Notes: generated by a model from the sequence alone, not told the origin. A stretch of 64,000 nucleotides of DNA from Paraburkholderia phytofirmans OLGA172 (GCF_001634365.1 NZ_CP014579.1:744001-808000), one strand, 5' to 3'; counted from the stretch's first letter, positions 41,924 through 50,935 are shown. A program made the numbers and translations.

Positions 41924-44128
41924 TCAGTCTTTGGTTTTTAGCTTCTTGACGTCCACCGGACGGCTTTTCATCGCGCTTCGAAGGTCGGCATAAAGATGCT
42001 CGAAGAGCCCCGCAATGCCGCGTGCGCCGACCGTCAGCACATGCGACAGACCGCGCAACGGCGTGTCCTGCTGACGCCCTTCGGCCCAGCCGGTCCACGC
42101 GTCGGCGCGCGCGAAGGTGGTCTTGACGAACTCGTATTCCTGCTCGCGCGTCATCGCCGAGAAGCGCAGGCCCACGCGGCCCGGCTCCGTGAAACCGACG
42201 GTGGCGGGGAAGGCGTATTCCTCGTCGCCGCGAAACAGCGACACGCTCACGTGTTCGTGCAACGGCACTTCGATTTTCGCCGGCAGCGCCACGCCGACGC
42301 CGCCTTCCGAATAGTCGATGGTTTCGCAGGCAAGTGTGCGGCCGGTCGAGAACTTCAGCATCACGGGCATCTGCATCGCCACGCGGTGCACGGCGCGAAT
42401 CTGCCGGCGCTCGCTCGCCGCGGCCACGCTCGCGCCGAGTATCAGCATGTTGTAGATGGTCCAGCCGAGGTTCAGGATGGTCGTGTTCACCACGCTGCGG
42501 ATGTGCCAATTCAGATAGATATGCACGATGCCCACGACAAAGCCGATCAGGTTCAGCAACAGCAGGAACAGATACGGCCGCGAGATCGCCCAGTCGAAGT
42601 AGTTCTTCTCGATCTGGCCACCCTTGGCCGTCACGTTGAACTTGCCGAGCTTCGGATTGATCAGCGCGAGCAGCGTAGGCGCGGTGATGTACGACGCCAG
42701 CACCGATTCGTACACTTCGGCCCAGAACGAATGGCGGAACGAGCGCTGCATCCGCGAGTTGGTGATGCTCGCGTGCATCATGTGCGGCAGTGCGTAGATC
42801 GCGATCGTGCTGGCGGCGGCTTCGATCACGTGCGCGCCGAAGAACAGATACGACAGCGGTGCGGTGAGGAACACCAGACGCGGGATGCCGTAGAAGAAGT
42901 GCATCATCGCGTTCAGATAGCAGAGCCGCTGGCCGAGTTTCAGGCCCTTGCCGGTCAGTGGATTGTCGATCCGGAAAATCTGCGTCATGCCGCGTGCCCA
43001 GCGAATCCGCTGGCCGATGTGGCCGGAGAGACTTTCAGTGGCGAGACCCGCCGCCTGCGGGATCGCCAGATACGCGGTGGTGTAGCCGAGGCGGTGCAGC
43101 TTTAACGCGGTGTGCGCGTCTTCGGTAACGGTCTCTACTGCAATGCCGCCGATCTCTTCGACCATGGTCCGGCGCAGCAACGCGCAGGAGCCGCAGAAGA
43201 ACGTGGCGTTCCACAGATCGTTGCCGTCCTGCACGAGGCCGTAAAACAGTTCGCCTTCGTTCGGCACCTTGCGGAAGGTGCCGAGATTGCGTTCGAACGG
43301 GTCGGCGGAGAAGAAGTGGTGCGGCGTTTGCAGCATCGACAGCAGCTTGTCGCGCAGGAACCAGCCGAGGCCGATCTGCAGGAACGAGCGGGTCGGAATG
43401 TGATCGCAGTCGAAGATCGCGAGGTATTCACCCTGGGTGATCTTCAAGGCTTCATTGATGTTGCCGGCTTTCGCGTGGCGGTTGTGCGTGCGGATCGTCC
43501 AGTTGACGCCGACCTCCTCGCAGAACGCCTTGAACTCGGGACGGCGGCCGTCGTCGAGCACGTGGATCGAGATTTTCTCGGCCGGATAGTCGAGCGCGAG
43601 CGCGGCGAAGATGGTTGGCTTCACCACCGAGAGCGGCTCGTTGTAGGTCGGGATGAAGACGTCGACGGACGGCCACAGGTCGCGCGAAGCAGGCAGCGGC
43701 ATCGGCGTGCGCTTGAGCGGCCAGGCGGTCTGGAAGTAGCCGAGCAGCAGCACGAGGGTCGAATAGACTTCGGCCGAGACCAGCAGCAGGCCCCACGCGG
43801 CGTCGAGCGGATGTTCCCAGTACGTGGTCGAAGTGAGCCGCCAGTACATATAGCGGCCCGACGTGACCACCGAGAGCATGATCATCACCATCGTCGCGTA
43901 ACGGCCAGGCAGGCGGCGGAACCACAGGGCGGTGACGAAGCAGCAGGTTGCGAACGTCAGTTGCTCGTAGAACGCGAGCGGCACCGTGAACACGAAGTAC
44001 AGCATCATCAGCGCGAACAGCGTGACCAGACCCGTCACGATCCGGCTGTTCCAGAAGCGTGCGTCGACGAAGCGTTCGAGCCGCGATGGCTCGGCGCCTT
44101 CGAGGCCTGGCGATGAAGGCGTAGTCAT
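41924..44128 (-). CDS. bcsA: BcsA, c-di-GMP-activated cellulose synthase (GT2)
   Basis: A 734-residue catalytic subunit from ATG 44128, which overlaps the bcsQ stop as ATGA. About eight membrane helices flank a family-2 glycosyltransferase domain: VFIPTYNEPLSVVKPTIFAA, DDG near residue 190, FDCDHIPTRSFLQ near 240, TEDAH near 336 and QRIRWARGM near 374. The C-terminal PilZ domain has the RRQIR and DYSEGG(VG) motifs near 575 and 604 that bind c-di-GMP. It makes beta-1,4-glucan from UDP-glucose. All catalytic and allosteric motifs are intact. Confidence 0.97.
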   Translation of the reverse strand: MTTPSSPGLEGAEPSRLERFVDARFWNSRIVTGLVTLFALMMLYFVFTVPLAFYEQLTFATCCFVTALWFRRLPGRYATMVMIMLSVVTSGRYMYWRLTSTTYWEHPLDAAWGLLLVSAEVYSTLVLLLGYFQTAWPLKRTPMPLPASRDLWPSVDVFIPTYNEPLSVVKPTIFAALALDYPAEKISIHVLDDGRRPEFKAFCEEVGVNWTIRTHNRHAKAGNINEALKITQGEYLAIFDCDHIPTRSFLQIGLGWFLRDKLLSMLQTPHHFFSADPFERNLGTFRKVPNEGELFYGLVQDGNDLWNATFFCGSCALLRRTMVEEIGGIAVETVTEDAHTALKLHRLGYTTAYLAIPQAAGLATESLSGHIGQRIRWARGMTQIFRIDNPLTGKGLKLGQRLCYLNAMMHFFYGIPRLVFLTAPLSYLFFGAHVIEAAASTIAIYALPHMMHASITNSRMQRSFRHSFWAEVYESVLASYITAPTLLALINPKLGKFNVTAKGGQIEKNYFDWAISRPYLFLLLLNLIGFVVGIVHIYLNWHIRSVVNTTILNLGWTIYNMLILGASVAAASERRQIRAVHRVAMQMPVMLKFSTGRTLACETIDYSEGGVGVALPAKIEVPLHEHVSVSLFRGDEEYAFPATVGFTEPGRVGLRFSAMTREQEYEFVKTTFARADAWTGWAEGRQQDTPLRGLSHVLTVGARGIAGLFEHLYADLRSAMKSRPVDVKKLKTKD

Positions 44129-44913
44129 GCGACGTTCCTCGGCGAGACGGCGATCGCATCGACCGCCGCCGTCAGCCAGTTGCCGCACGAGCGAAAATCC
44201 GCGGCTGCCTGGCTGAGTGGATCGTAGTGAATCAGCGTGGTGTCGCAGGCGAGCGCTTCGCTCACGCCTTCGTCCAGATGGATCACGCCCGGGAAAAGCT
44301 TGTCGCCGAGCATCTGGCGCAAGACCTTGAGGACGTCTTTGGTCAACTGGCGCGACTGGTCGATCTGGTTGATCACATAGCCAACGCCGCCGAACTCGGG
44401 ACGCGGCGCCGCATACGTTTCAATCAGCCGTTCCATTAACGGAATGGCCGCGTAAGAGGCGGCGTCGGCCAGCACCACGTTCAGCGCGAAGGTGGCCGCG
44501 CATAATGCCGTGCGTACGTACACGGACGAACCCGGCGGCGTATCGATGATGACGATGTCGGATGCATCGAGCCGCAGCGTCTGCAGCGACTGCGCGAGCC
44601 ACCCCGGCTCCTGGTCGATACGCGCTTCGAAGCGGCGGCGGTCGTCTTCGAGCAGCGCGCCATAGGGCAGCACGGTCACGCCGTCTACGCCGTCGAACAT
44701 CACCGATTGCCATGGATCGCCCGTCAACGTGGCGCGCGACAAGCCGTCGATGCTGTCGAGCGGCACGCCGAAATGCAGGCGCAGCGCGTTCTGCGGATCG
44801 AGGTCGAGGGCAATCACCCGGCGGCCGCTAGCGGCCAGCACGGAAGCGAGATTGGCGGCGAGGGTGGTTTTGCCGACCCCGCCTTTGGCAGACACGACTG
44901 CAATGACCTTCAT
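44125..44913 (-). CDS. bcsQ: BcsQ, MinD/ParA-like ATPase of cellulose synthesis
   Basis: A 262-residue SIMIBI ATPase starting MKVIAVVSAKGGVGKTTLAA, a canonical deviant Walker A, then VIALDLDPQNALRLHFGVPL and DIVIIDTPPGSSVYVRTAL. BcsQ positions the cellulose machine, reported at the pole in E. coli, and is needed for synthesis. The start overlaps the bcsP stop and the end overlaps bcsA. The upstream in-frame extension is antisense noise from bcsP. Confidence 0.94.
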   Translation of the reverse strand: MKVIAVVSAKGGVGKTTLAANLASVLAASGRRVIALDLDPQNALRLHFGVPLDSIDGLSRATLTGDPWQSVMFDGVDGVTVLPYGALLEDDRRRFEARIDQEPGWLAQSLQTLRLDASDIVIIDTPPGSSVYVRTALCAATFALNVVLADAASYAAIPLMERLIETYAAPRPEFGGVGYVINQIDQSRQLTKDVLKVLRQMLGDKLFPGVIHLDEGVSEALACDTTLIHYDPLSQAAADFRSCGNWLTAAVDAIAVSPRNVA

Positions 44914-45641
44914 GAGCGACGAGGGCCGTTGATCAGCCACGAGTTGGAGGCGGCGGGCGTGACGGCGCGCGGTGCGCCCGCCGGCACGGCGGCCGCTTGA
45001 GTGGCTGTGCCGCGCAGACGGTCGAAGACCGATTGCAGCGGTGCGGATTCGCTTGGCGGGGCGGCGGGCCGCGGCGGCGCGAGTGTGGGTTCCGGGGCGA
45101 ACAGTTTGCCAAGGATCGAAGCGGGCGGCTTCGGCGCAGCAGGCGCAATCGTGTGGGTGTGGGCGGGTGCCTGTGCCTGTGCCCACGCCTGGGCAGGCGC
45201 GGGAGCAGGCGCTTGAACCCACGCGGGCGCGGCTTCCGGGTGCGGCGCCGGTGCGGTTTCATCTTCCGTATCGGGCGCGCCAAAACGCGAAGCGCCGCTC
45301 GAAGCGGCAGGCTGAACAGTGACGACGACCGGCGGGATGTCGCGCCTATGTGAGCGGGTGAACAGCGGCGTCTTCGCGCGCGTGACGGAGGCGGCGTCTT
45401 TGGGCGTCGTGTCCTGAAGATCGGCAGTGGGCGCCGCGTCTTGCGCCGATGCCTCGCTAGCAGCGACTGCACGGCGTTGGCCGATCGCCGGAATCGCCGG
45501 CTGGGTCAAATCCAGCGTCACCAGCAGCGGCCAACGTGTGCGCGCCGAACGCGCTTCGTTTTCGCGGCCGATTTCCTGGTACGCGTTGGCGTCGCCCCCA
45601 AAATGATCGAATAGTTTCTCGATGTCGCTCGATGAACTCAT
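44910..45641 (-). CDS. bcsP: BcsP, Pro/Ala-rich cellulose biosynthesis protein (BcsR-like N-terminus)
   Basis: A 243-residue protein from ATG 45641 (MSSSSDIEKLFDHFGGDANA). The N-terminal 45 residues, including YQEIGRENEARSARTRWPLL, match the BcsR/BcsP family start. The middle is a long disordered Pro/Ala/Gln stretch. The C-terminus ends in a short conserved block, PLQSVFDRLRG, then TPAASNSWLINGP. BcsR-type proteins work with BcsQ on the cytosolic side. The stop overlaps the bcsQ start. The name relies on operon position and the two conserved ends. Confidence 0.85.
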   Translation of the reverse strand: MSSSSDIEKLFDHFGGDANAYQEIGRENEARSARTRWPLLVTLDLTQPAIPAIGQRRAVAASEASAQDAAPTADLQDTTPKDAASVTRAKTPLFTRSHRRDIPPVVVTVQPAASSGASRFGAPDTEDETAPAPHPEAAPAWVQAPAPAPAQAWAQAQAPAHTHTIAPAAPKPPASILGKLFAPEPTLAPPRPAAPPSESAPLQSVFDRLRGTATQAAAVPAGAPRAVTPAASNSWLINGPRRS

Positions 45642-45728
45642 AGTGCCGCCGTCTTGTACATGACTTGCCTTGCCACGATCCACACGCTTGCTCGCGGCGC
45701 CAGAACTGATTTCAACTTCACGATCCGC

Positions 45729-46184
45729 TCAGACCGGATGCCGGCCCATTCGAAACTCGATCGCGGTGTCTGTGCCGTACTCGCTGGTTTGTGCGACCGA
45801 CAGGCCGTGCGCGCCCAACGCGCTCAACCAGGTCTGATAGACGCCTTCGAGAAACGCCGGGGTCCACGCGAGCGCCGTGTTGCCGAACGCCTGCAGCGGC
45901 GCGCAGTAATGAAGGATGCGCAAAGATTCGGCTTCGTCGGACAACTCCACGAAGCCCCAATCCATCCCATGCCAGACCAGATTCAATGCCTGAGCGAGTT
46001 CCGCCGTCGACCCGCAAGCCGGCAACTGATGCGCCGCGGCAAACCGGCAGCCGATGCGGTACATCAGTTGGCGCAGTTCGTCGCGGCCGATCTGCGCTTC
46101 GAACTCTGTTGCCAAAGCGGTCAGCATGCCACGCCATTGTGGCGAGATCTGGCGTTCCAGCAGGTAATCGAGAATTGGGACCAT
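45729..46184 (-). CDS. bcsD: BcsD, cellulose synthase subunit D
   Basis: A 151-residue protein of the BcsD (AxCesD) family, which forms a cylindrical octamer that organises glucan chains. Recognisable segments: LERQISPQWRGMLTALATEF, LRQLMYRIGCRFAAAHQL, LNLVWHGMDWGFVELSDEAE and AWTPAFLEGVYQTWLSALGA. It is the first gene of the operon, 87 bp ahead of bcsP. Its presence together with BcsQ and BcsP gives a mixed operon layout of the kind seen in beta-proteobacteria. Confidence 0.92.
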   Translation of the reverse strand: MVPILDYLLERQISPQWRGMLTALATEFEAQIGRDELRQLMYRIGCRFAAAHQLPACGSTAELAQALNLVWHGMDWGFVELSDEAESLRILHYCAPLQAFGNTALAWTPAFLEGVYQTWLSALGAHGLSVAQTSEYGTDTAIEFRMGRHPV

Positions 46185-46521
46185 ATTTTCCAGGAAAGGG
46201 CCGTTGCTTCAGCCGTGTATGAAAATGGGCACCGACGGTCAAATACAAGTGAACGTGTTAAGGAAAGCCGCGCGTTGCACGCGTCTTAGGTTATTTTTAC
46301 CGAATTGTCCAGTCTGTTCGCCACACTTCGCAGGAGTCTACTTAAGACATTAACTTTTAGCCACTTTACATTCGTCGGAACTATAGATGCAAATTGGGGT
46401 GGGTGGCCGCGTAGCCCCTCGGAGCGGGGCGCAATTCTATTTGCGGGCAGGCTAAATATTTGTCAGACGGTTGCCGTTATACATCGGACGAGTGACCGGA
46501 GCCAGTCTGATATCTATCAAT
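46185..46521. promoter_or_regulatory. divergent promoter region between bcsD and the GGDEF-EAL gene
   Basis: A 337-bp gap with AT-rich patches near 46240-46300 and 46340-46400. Both the bcs operon (minus) and the c-di-GMP enzyme (plus) must be read from here. No operator could be fixed by eye, though shared control is likely from the layout. No small gene was seen. Confidence 0.5.
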
Positions 46522-48855
46522 ATGCTTTCCACCTCAACGAAGCAACTGTCCGATTCCGGTTTGCGCGACCGTTTTCATCGACGATCGCTGGAACACCAGC
46601 GTCCACTTTCGACCGTGGCGATGGCGTTTACTGTTGTCGCCTTCCTGTGTTTCGTGGGGGTGCGCAACATGGTCGCCGGCCCGGCGACGCCGCTCCCCTA
46701 CCGGCTCGCCTGTGCGCTGATGCTTGCCCTGCTGGCGATAGCGATTCCACGCACCGGCTCGACCCGGATGTTCGGCGCAATCGGTGTCGCGTACTCGCTG
46801 GTGCTGATGGCCGGGCTCGCGCTGAACGTTTCCGGCGTCGAGCAACCGTTGCTGTGGGCACTGCCGGCAATGGTGGCAATCCCGATCTGCGCCGCGCCGC
46901 TATGGCTCACGCCGCTGCATTTCTTCGCCGGCAGCGCGCTGTTCTATGGGGCGGCGCTTGCCTTGCTGTTTGGCGAGCCGCACACGCATGACGTCGACGT
47001 CGTCGTGTGGATGTGGGTGGTGGCGATCGGCATACCGGCTTCGGTTGTGTTTCACTTCGTTTTCTACCGGTTCCGGCGCAACCACTTTCTGCTCGAGAGC
47101 CAACTGGCGCAACTCGCCGCGACCGATCCGCTGACCGGCCTGCAAAACCGCCGCGCGTTTGTGAAGCAGGGCGAGCGCCGCCTCGAAACCATGACGCCCG
47201 ATGCGCGGGTCAGCGCTATTTTCCTAGACATCGACAGTTTCAAATCGCTGAACGACCGCTTCGGTCACGCGATCGGCGACCACACGCTGTACCAGGTCGC
47301 CCAGGTGCTGATGGAGGAGACCTCCGCGGACGACAGCGTGAGCCGGATCGGCGGCGAGGAGTTCGCGGTGCTGCTGCGCGACGGGCTGGCAGGCGCACTG
47401 GCGCTGGCCGAGCGCCTGCGCTGTGCGATTGCCGCGATCGAGCGGCCGGACGGCCATCTGACCGCGAGCTTCGGCGTGGCCGAACACCGCAGCGGCGAAA
47501 ACATCATGGTGCTGCTCGATCGTGCCGATGAAGCCTTGCTGCGCGCCAAGCATTCGGGCAGAAACCGCGTGTGCGCCGAACGTGCGTTGCCGTTCGAGGC
47601 GCCGCACATGCTCTCCGATGCCGCGCATGAGGAGGATGGGGCGGCTGCGTTGCGGCATCGCTGGGAGGACTATTACCTGACCTCGCACTTCCAGCCGCTC
47701 TATAGCTTGTCGCATCAGAAGCAGGTGGGGTTCGAGGCGTTGCTGCGCGGCGAGCAGGACGACGGCACGCTGGTGCCGCCCGTTGTCCTGTTCGCGCCGA
47801 AGCCGTCCCGCGACGAAGGCGCGCTCGATCGCGCGAGCCATGCCGTGCATCTGGCCAATGCGCGCGAATCGCTGCCCGGCGGCGCGTGGCTGTTCCTCAA
47901 TATTTTGCCGGCCACGTTTATCGCCGAAGGCTATGCGGATCAGCTCGCCATGATCGTGCGGGCGGTGGGGCTCGAACCGGAGCAGGTGATTCTCGAGATT
48001 CTCGAATCGCATGGCGGCAGCGTCGACGACATGTCGCGGGCGGCGGCTTTGTACCGCGAGCATGGCTTTCTGATCGCCGTCGACGATTTCGGCGCGGGGC
48101 AATCGAACCTCGACCGGTTGTTGCGGATCCGGCCGGATCTCGTGAAGCTTGACGGTGAGCTGATTCGCGCAACCAGTCACGGTTCCGGGCAGCCGATCTT
48201 GCCGAAGCTCGTTTCGCTGTTGCATCAGGCGGGGATGCTGGTGGTTGTGGAGGGCGTAGAGACCACTGAGGAATTGATTCTTGCTGTTGAGTCGAATGTG
48301 GATTTCGCGCAGGGGTATCTGCTCGGGCGGCCGGCGACCGAGATTGCGCCGCCTGAATCGGTGCATCGGCGGATCGATGATGCTTTTGATGTGATTGCTC
48401 AGGGGAGGGCGCATCAGCATGCGTTGTTCGAGTCGGAAGTGGAGCCTTATCGGGTTGCGTTGAGGCTTGCTGCGGATGGTTTGGTGGCCGGTGTTCCAAT
48501 GCGGGAGGCGTTTGCTTTTCTGGCGACGTTTGATCGCTGTATCAGCTGTTTTATTCTCGATGATTCGGGTAGGCAGATTGGGGCTGAGGTGCCGGGGCCG
48601 GCGTGGAGCAGCGATGCGGCTTCGCTGCAGCCTGTCGCGAATCCGCGGGATGCAAGGTGGGATCATCGGCCTTATTTTCGTAATGCGGTTTTGTTGCCTG
48701 GGGTGGCTGTGGCTAGTAATCCTTATCTTTCTTTGGCCAGCGGCCGGCCTTGTGTTGCGGTTACCCTGGCTGTGCAGTTCGCTAATGGTAGGGCTGTTGT
48801 TGGAGTGGAGCTGGATTGGTCGGTGGTGGGGTTGCCTTGGCCGGCGGGGGATTAA
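46522..48855 (+). CDS. membrane GGDEF-EAL c-di-GMP enzyme
   Basis: A 777-residue protein from ATG 46522. A TTG at 46471 would add 17 residues; neither start has a good ribosome site. Six membrane helices (about residues 30-190), then a GGDEF domain with active motif GGEEF near 277, and an EAL domain with FEALLR near 405, LNILPATF, ILEILES, VDDFGAGQSNLDR, KLDGELI, VEGVETTEE and QGYLLGRP. All usual catalytic residues of both domains appear present. The last 140 residues form a ligand-sensor-like domain (FLATFDRCISCFILDDSGRQ) of unknown family. Divergent from the bcs operon, so it may tune BcsA. Confidence 0.93.
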   Translation: MLSTSTKQLSDSGLRDRFHRRSLEHQRPLSTVAMAFTVVAFLCFVGVRNMVAGPATPLPYRLACALMLALLAIAIPRTGSTRMFGAIGVAYSLVLMAGLALNVSGVEQPLLWALPAMVAIPICAAPLWLTPLHFFAGSALFYGAALALLFGEPHTHDVDVVVWMWVVAIGIPASVVFHFVFYRFRRNHFLLESQLAQLAATDPLTGLQNRRAFVKQGERRLETMTPDARVSAIFLDIDSFKSLNDRFGHAIGDHTLYQVAQVLMEETSADDSVSRIGGEEFAVLLRDGLAGALALAERLRCAIAAIERPDGHLTASFGVAEHRSGENIMVLLDRADEALLRAKHSGRNRVCAERALPFEAPHMLSDAAHEEDGAAALRHRWEDYYLTSHFQPLYSLSHQKQVGFEALLRGEQDDGTLVPPVVLFAPKPSRDEGALDRASHAVHLANARESLPGGAWLFLNILPATFIAEGYADQLAMIVRAVGLEPEQVILEILESHGGSVDDMSRAAALYREHGFLIAVDDFGAGQSNLDRLLRIRPDLVKLDGELIRATSHGSGQPILPKLVSLLHQAGMLVVVEGVETTEELILAVESNVDFAQGYLLGRPATEIAPPESVHRRIDDAFDVIAQGRAHQHALFESEVEPYRVALRLAADGLVAGVPMREAFAFLATFDRCISCFILDDSGRQIGAEVPGPAWSSDAASLQPVANPRDARWDHRPYFRNAVLLPGVAVASNPYLSLASGRPCVAVTLAVQFANGRAVVGVELDWSVVGLPWPAGD

Positions 48856-48902
48856 GGTTTTTTTTGCTTTTTTGCCTGCGGTGCTTTGGCTGTTTGCCTA
48901 GG

Positions 48903-49165
48903 GCGTTGGCCTTTCCTTGAATTGATATTGGTTTATTAGCGTCGCCCCTATGCGGGGCGGCACTCACTTTCTTTGCCGCCGCAAAGAAAGTAAGCAAAGA
49001 AAGCGGCTCAAACCGCTAATGCTAAGTGGGCACCGTGGTCTGCACGGGGTAGTGGTGCATCTGGAATCCGGGCCCTCGCACCTTCAGGCACCAGTGACAA
49101 AGGATTCATCAGCTCCCACTCCGCACTACGTGCGTCGCGGACGGGTCTGCATGGGAAACCACAGG
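48903..49165 (-). repeat. dispersed repeat, copy 2 (Burkholderia-type REP-like element)
   Basis: Positions 48903-48962 match the copy at 33079 on the opposite strand. Next to it is a perfect hairpin with 11-bp arms at 48966-48976 and 48981-48991 (ACTTTCTTTGC / GCAAAGAAAGT, CGCC loop) and an A/G-rich tail with CAAAGAAAGCGGCTCAAACC. The remaining stretch to about 49165 has the look of a repeat I know from many Burkholderia intergenic regions. It begins 48 bp after the GGDEF-EAL stop and reaches the hpaI pseudogene. The right boundary is approximate. Confidence 0.65.
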
Positions 49166-49535
49166 CTTCGCCCCGGCTCAATAAGCCCGTGTCCGTCCCC
49201 ACCGCCACAAACGTCGCGCCCGCCGCCAGGTACTCGGCCGCAATGGCCGTCCGGTGCTAGTACACCCGCCGGCTTTGCCGGCGTCCCGCACCTTCCCGAT
49301 GTCCGCTTCCATCTCGATGCCCGCGCCAACGCACTCCCCACGCCACGAATGCCCCGCGGTGGGTAGCGCGTCGCCGCGACGTCGTTCGGTGCGTGCTCGT
49401 TGTCGATCAATAGCCAGTCGAAACCGGCCGTGGCCAGCAACTCGGTCACGTATGCGTCGGCAAGCGCCCCCATAAGCCGAATTGCGGTTTGCCTTCGGTC
49501 AGCGCACGCTTGAATGTGTTTTGCAGTAGAGACAT
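49160..49535 (-). pseudogene. hpaI: hpaI pseudogene (4-hydroxy-2-oxo-heptanedioate aldolase)
   Basis: The start is intact ([20 protein letters not shown]), but a frameshift follows at GLWG and the first frame stops after 29 codons. In the next frame [31 protein letters not shown] and then [20 protein letters not shown] are fused, so about 65 residues are missing between NDV and AATRYPP. A second deletion and frame change bring in a C-terminal piece, [20 protein letters not shown]. The real enzyme (about 265 residues) cleaves the ring-derived product to pyruvate and succinate semialdehyde. Position 10 bp after hpaH fits the usual hpa gene order. Confidence 0.9.
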
Positions 49536-49545
49536 GTCGGCACAC

Positions 49546-50349
49546 TCAAATGAAGTTCAAACCAATGCCGCCCAGCGGACCATAGTCGACATGGAAAGTG
49601 TCGCCCGCTCGTGCCGGGATCGGGCTCGTGAACGAGCCGCTCAGAATGACGTCGTTTGCGTTCAATACTTCGTCATACGAAGCGATCTTGTTCGCGAGCC
49701 ATGCAACGCCAATTGCAGGGTGATTCAGCACGGCCGCGGCAAGTCCGCTTTCTTCCACAGCCCCATTCTTGTAAAGCAATGCGCCCACCCAACGAAGGTC
49801 GACGTCCAGCGGGCGCACCGGGCGGCCGCCCAACACAATGCCGGCATTCGCCGCGAAGTCGGAGATGGTGTCGTAGACCTTGCGCGGCGCCTTCGTCTCA
49901 CGGTCGAATTGCTCGATGCGCGCGTCGATAATCTCGACCGCAGGGCTCACGTAGGCCGTGGCATCCAGAACATCGAACAGCGTGACGCCAGGGCCCTTCA
50001 AAGGCTTGCTCAATACGAAGGCCAGTTCGACTTCCACGCGCGGTGCAATGAATCGGTCGGCGCGGATGTCCTGGCCGCTTTCGATGAACATGCTGTCGAG
50101 CAGCGGCGCATAGTCGGGTTCGTCAATCTGCGACGAACGCTGCATCGCGCGTGAGGTCAGGCCAATCTTACGGCCCTTGATCACATGCCCCTCGGCCAGT
50201 TTGAGCTTCACCCACTCGCGCTGAATCGCGTAACCGTCCTGTACAGTCATCCCGGGATACCTGGCCGAAAAGTGGCGCAGCTGGGTACGCGTTTTCTCGG
50301 CGTTGTCGAGCTGCGCCGCGAGATCGCGGATAGTCTGTTCGTCTAGCAT
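49546..50349 (-). CDS. hpaH: 2-oxo-hept-3-ene-1,7-dioate hydratase
   Basis: A 267-residue protein from ATG 50349 ([20 protein letters not shown]) of the 2-keto-4-pentenoate hydratase family. Visible blocks: [57 protein letters not shown] and [20 protein letters not shown], which hold the metal-binding acidic residues. It adds water to the 2-oxo-hept-3-ene-1,7-dioate formed by HpaG. It is the last intact gene of the operon. Confidence 0.93.
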   Translation of the reverse strand: MLDEQTIRDLAAQLDNAEKTRTQLRHFSARYPGMTVQDGYAIQREWVKLKLAEGHVIKGRKIGLTSRAMQRSSQIDEPDYAPLLDSMFIESGQDIRADRFIAPRVEVELAFVLSKPLKGPGVTLFDVLDATAYVSPAVEIIDARIEQFDRETKAPRKVYDTISDFAANAGIVLGGRPVRPLDVDLRWVGALLYKNGAVEESGLAAAVLNHPAIGVAWLANKIASYDEVLNANDVILSGSFTSPIPARAGDTFHVDYGPLGGIGLNFI

Positions 50350-50415
50350 GATGGATTCTCTATGAGCAGCCGACAGGCCCGGCTGCCGGGCCGGAATATT
50401 AGGCCGGAATGTCAA

Positions 50416-50519
50416 GCTCAAATTCCAGGCTCAAATCCCAGGCACAAGTCTCAGGCACAGATATCAGGCACAAGTCTCAAGCCCAAATCTCAAGCCCAAA
50501 TCTCAAGCCCAAATCTCAG
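50416..50519. repeat. VNTR, eight 13-bp units between hpaF and hpaH
   Basis: Eight tandem 13-bp units of the form GCMCARRTMTCAR, from GCTCAAATTCCAG to GCCCAAATCTCAA, at 50416-50519. Units 6 and 7 are identical; others differ at one to five positions. The hpaF stop codon lies in the last unit. Confidence 0.9.
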
Positions 50520-50914
50520 GCCTTTAGCCGCGCGTGCAAGTTATTGTGCTTCCACGTTTCCGCTTCGCTGAGTTCATTGATTTCCAACGACAACGCCAGC
50601 CCGTGTTGTTGAAACTCAGCGGCGAAGTGCTGTTTGATCGCTTCAAAAAGCGCCTCTCCGGTCGCTTTTTTAGTGGCGTCCGAGCGGCCCGGGGCGATCT
50701 TCAGGTTCGCGTGCAGGAAGGCGGCGTCGGCTCTGCCGTCGGCGATGCAGTAATGATCGCAGCGCAAGGCGCGCACGCGGATGCCGCCGAGCGGATAAAC
50801 GCGTTGTTCGTTCTCGCGCTGTGCGCCGAGGCATTCAGCGAGGGATGCGCAAAGCTGCCCGATGCTGTTTTCATCAGCAAGATTGGCGCTGTATTCGAGT
50901 GTCAAATGTGGCAC
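50516..50914 (-). CDS. hpaF: 5-carboxymethyl-2-hydroxymuconate delta-isomerase
   Basis: A 132-residue tautomerase-superfamily enzyme beginning MPHLTLEYSANLADENSIGQ; the Pro exposed after Met removal is the catalytic base. RVYPLGGIRVRALRCDHYCI and DAAFLHANLKIAPGRSDATK are family blocks. It isomerises 5-carboxymethyl-2-hydroxymuconate in homoprotocatechuate breakdown. It lies 21 bp after hpaD. Its stop codon falls within the last unit of the 13-bp tandem repeat. Confidence 0.93.
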   Translation of the reverse strand: MPHLTLEYSANLADENSIGQLCASLAECLGAQRENEQRVYPLGGIRVRALRCDHYCIADGRADAAFLHANLKIAPGRSDATKKATGEALFEAIKQHFAAEFQQHGLALSLEINELSEAETWKHNNLHARLKA

Positions 50915-50935
50915 GGCAGGTTCCTTTTTCAGAGT

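Noticed and set aside
50362..50571. Plus-strand frame through the 13-bp VNTR
   Set aside because: A by-product of the repeat; nothing protein-like outside it.
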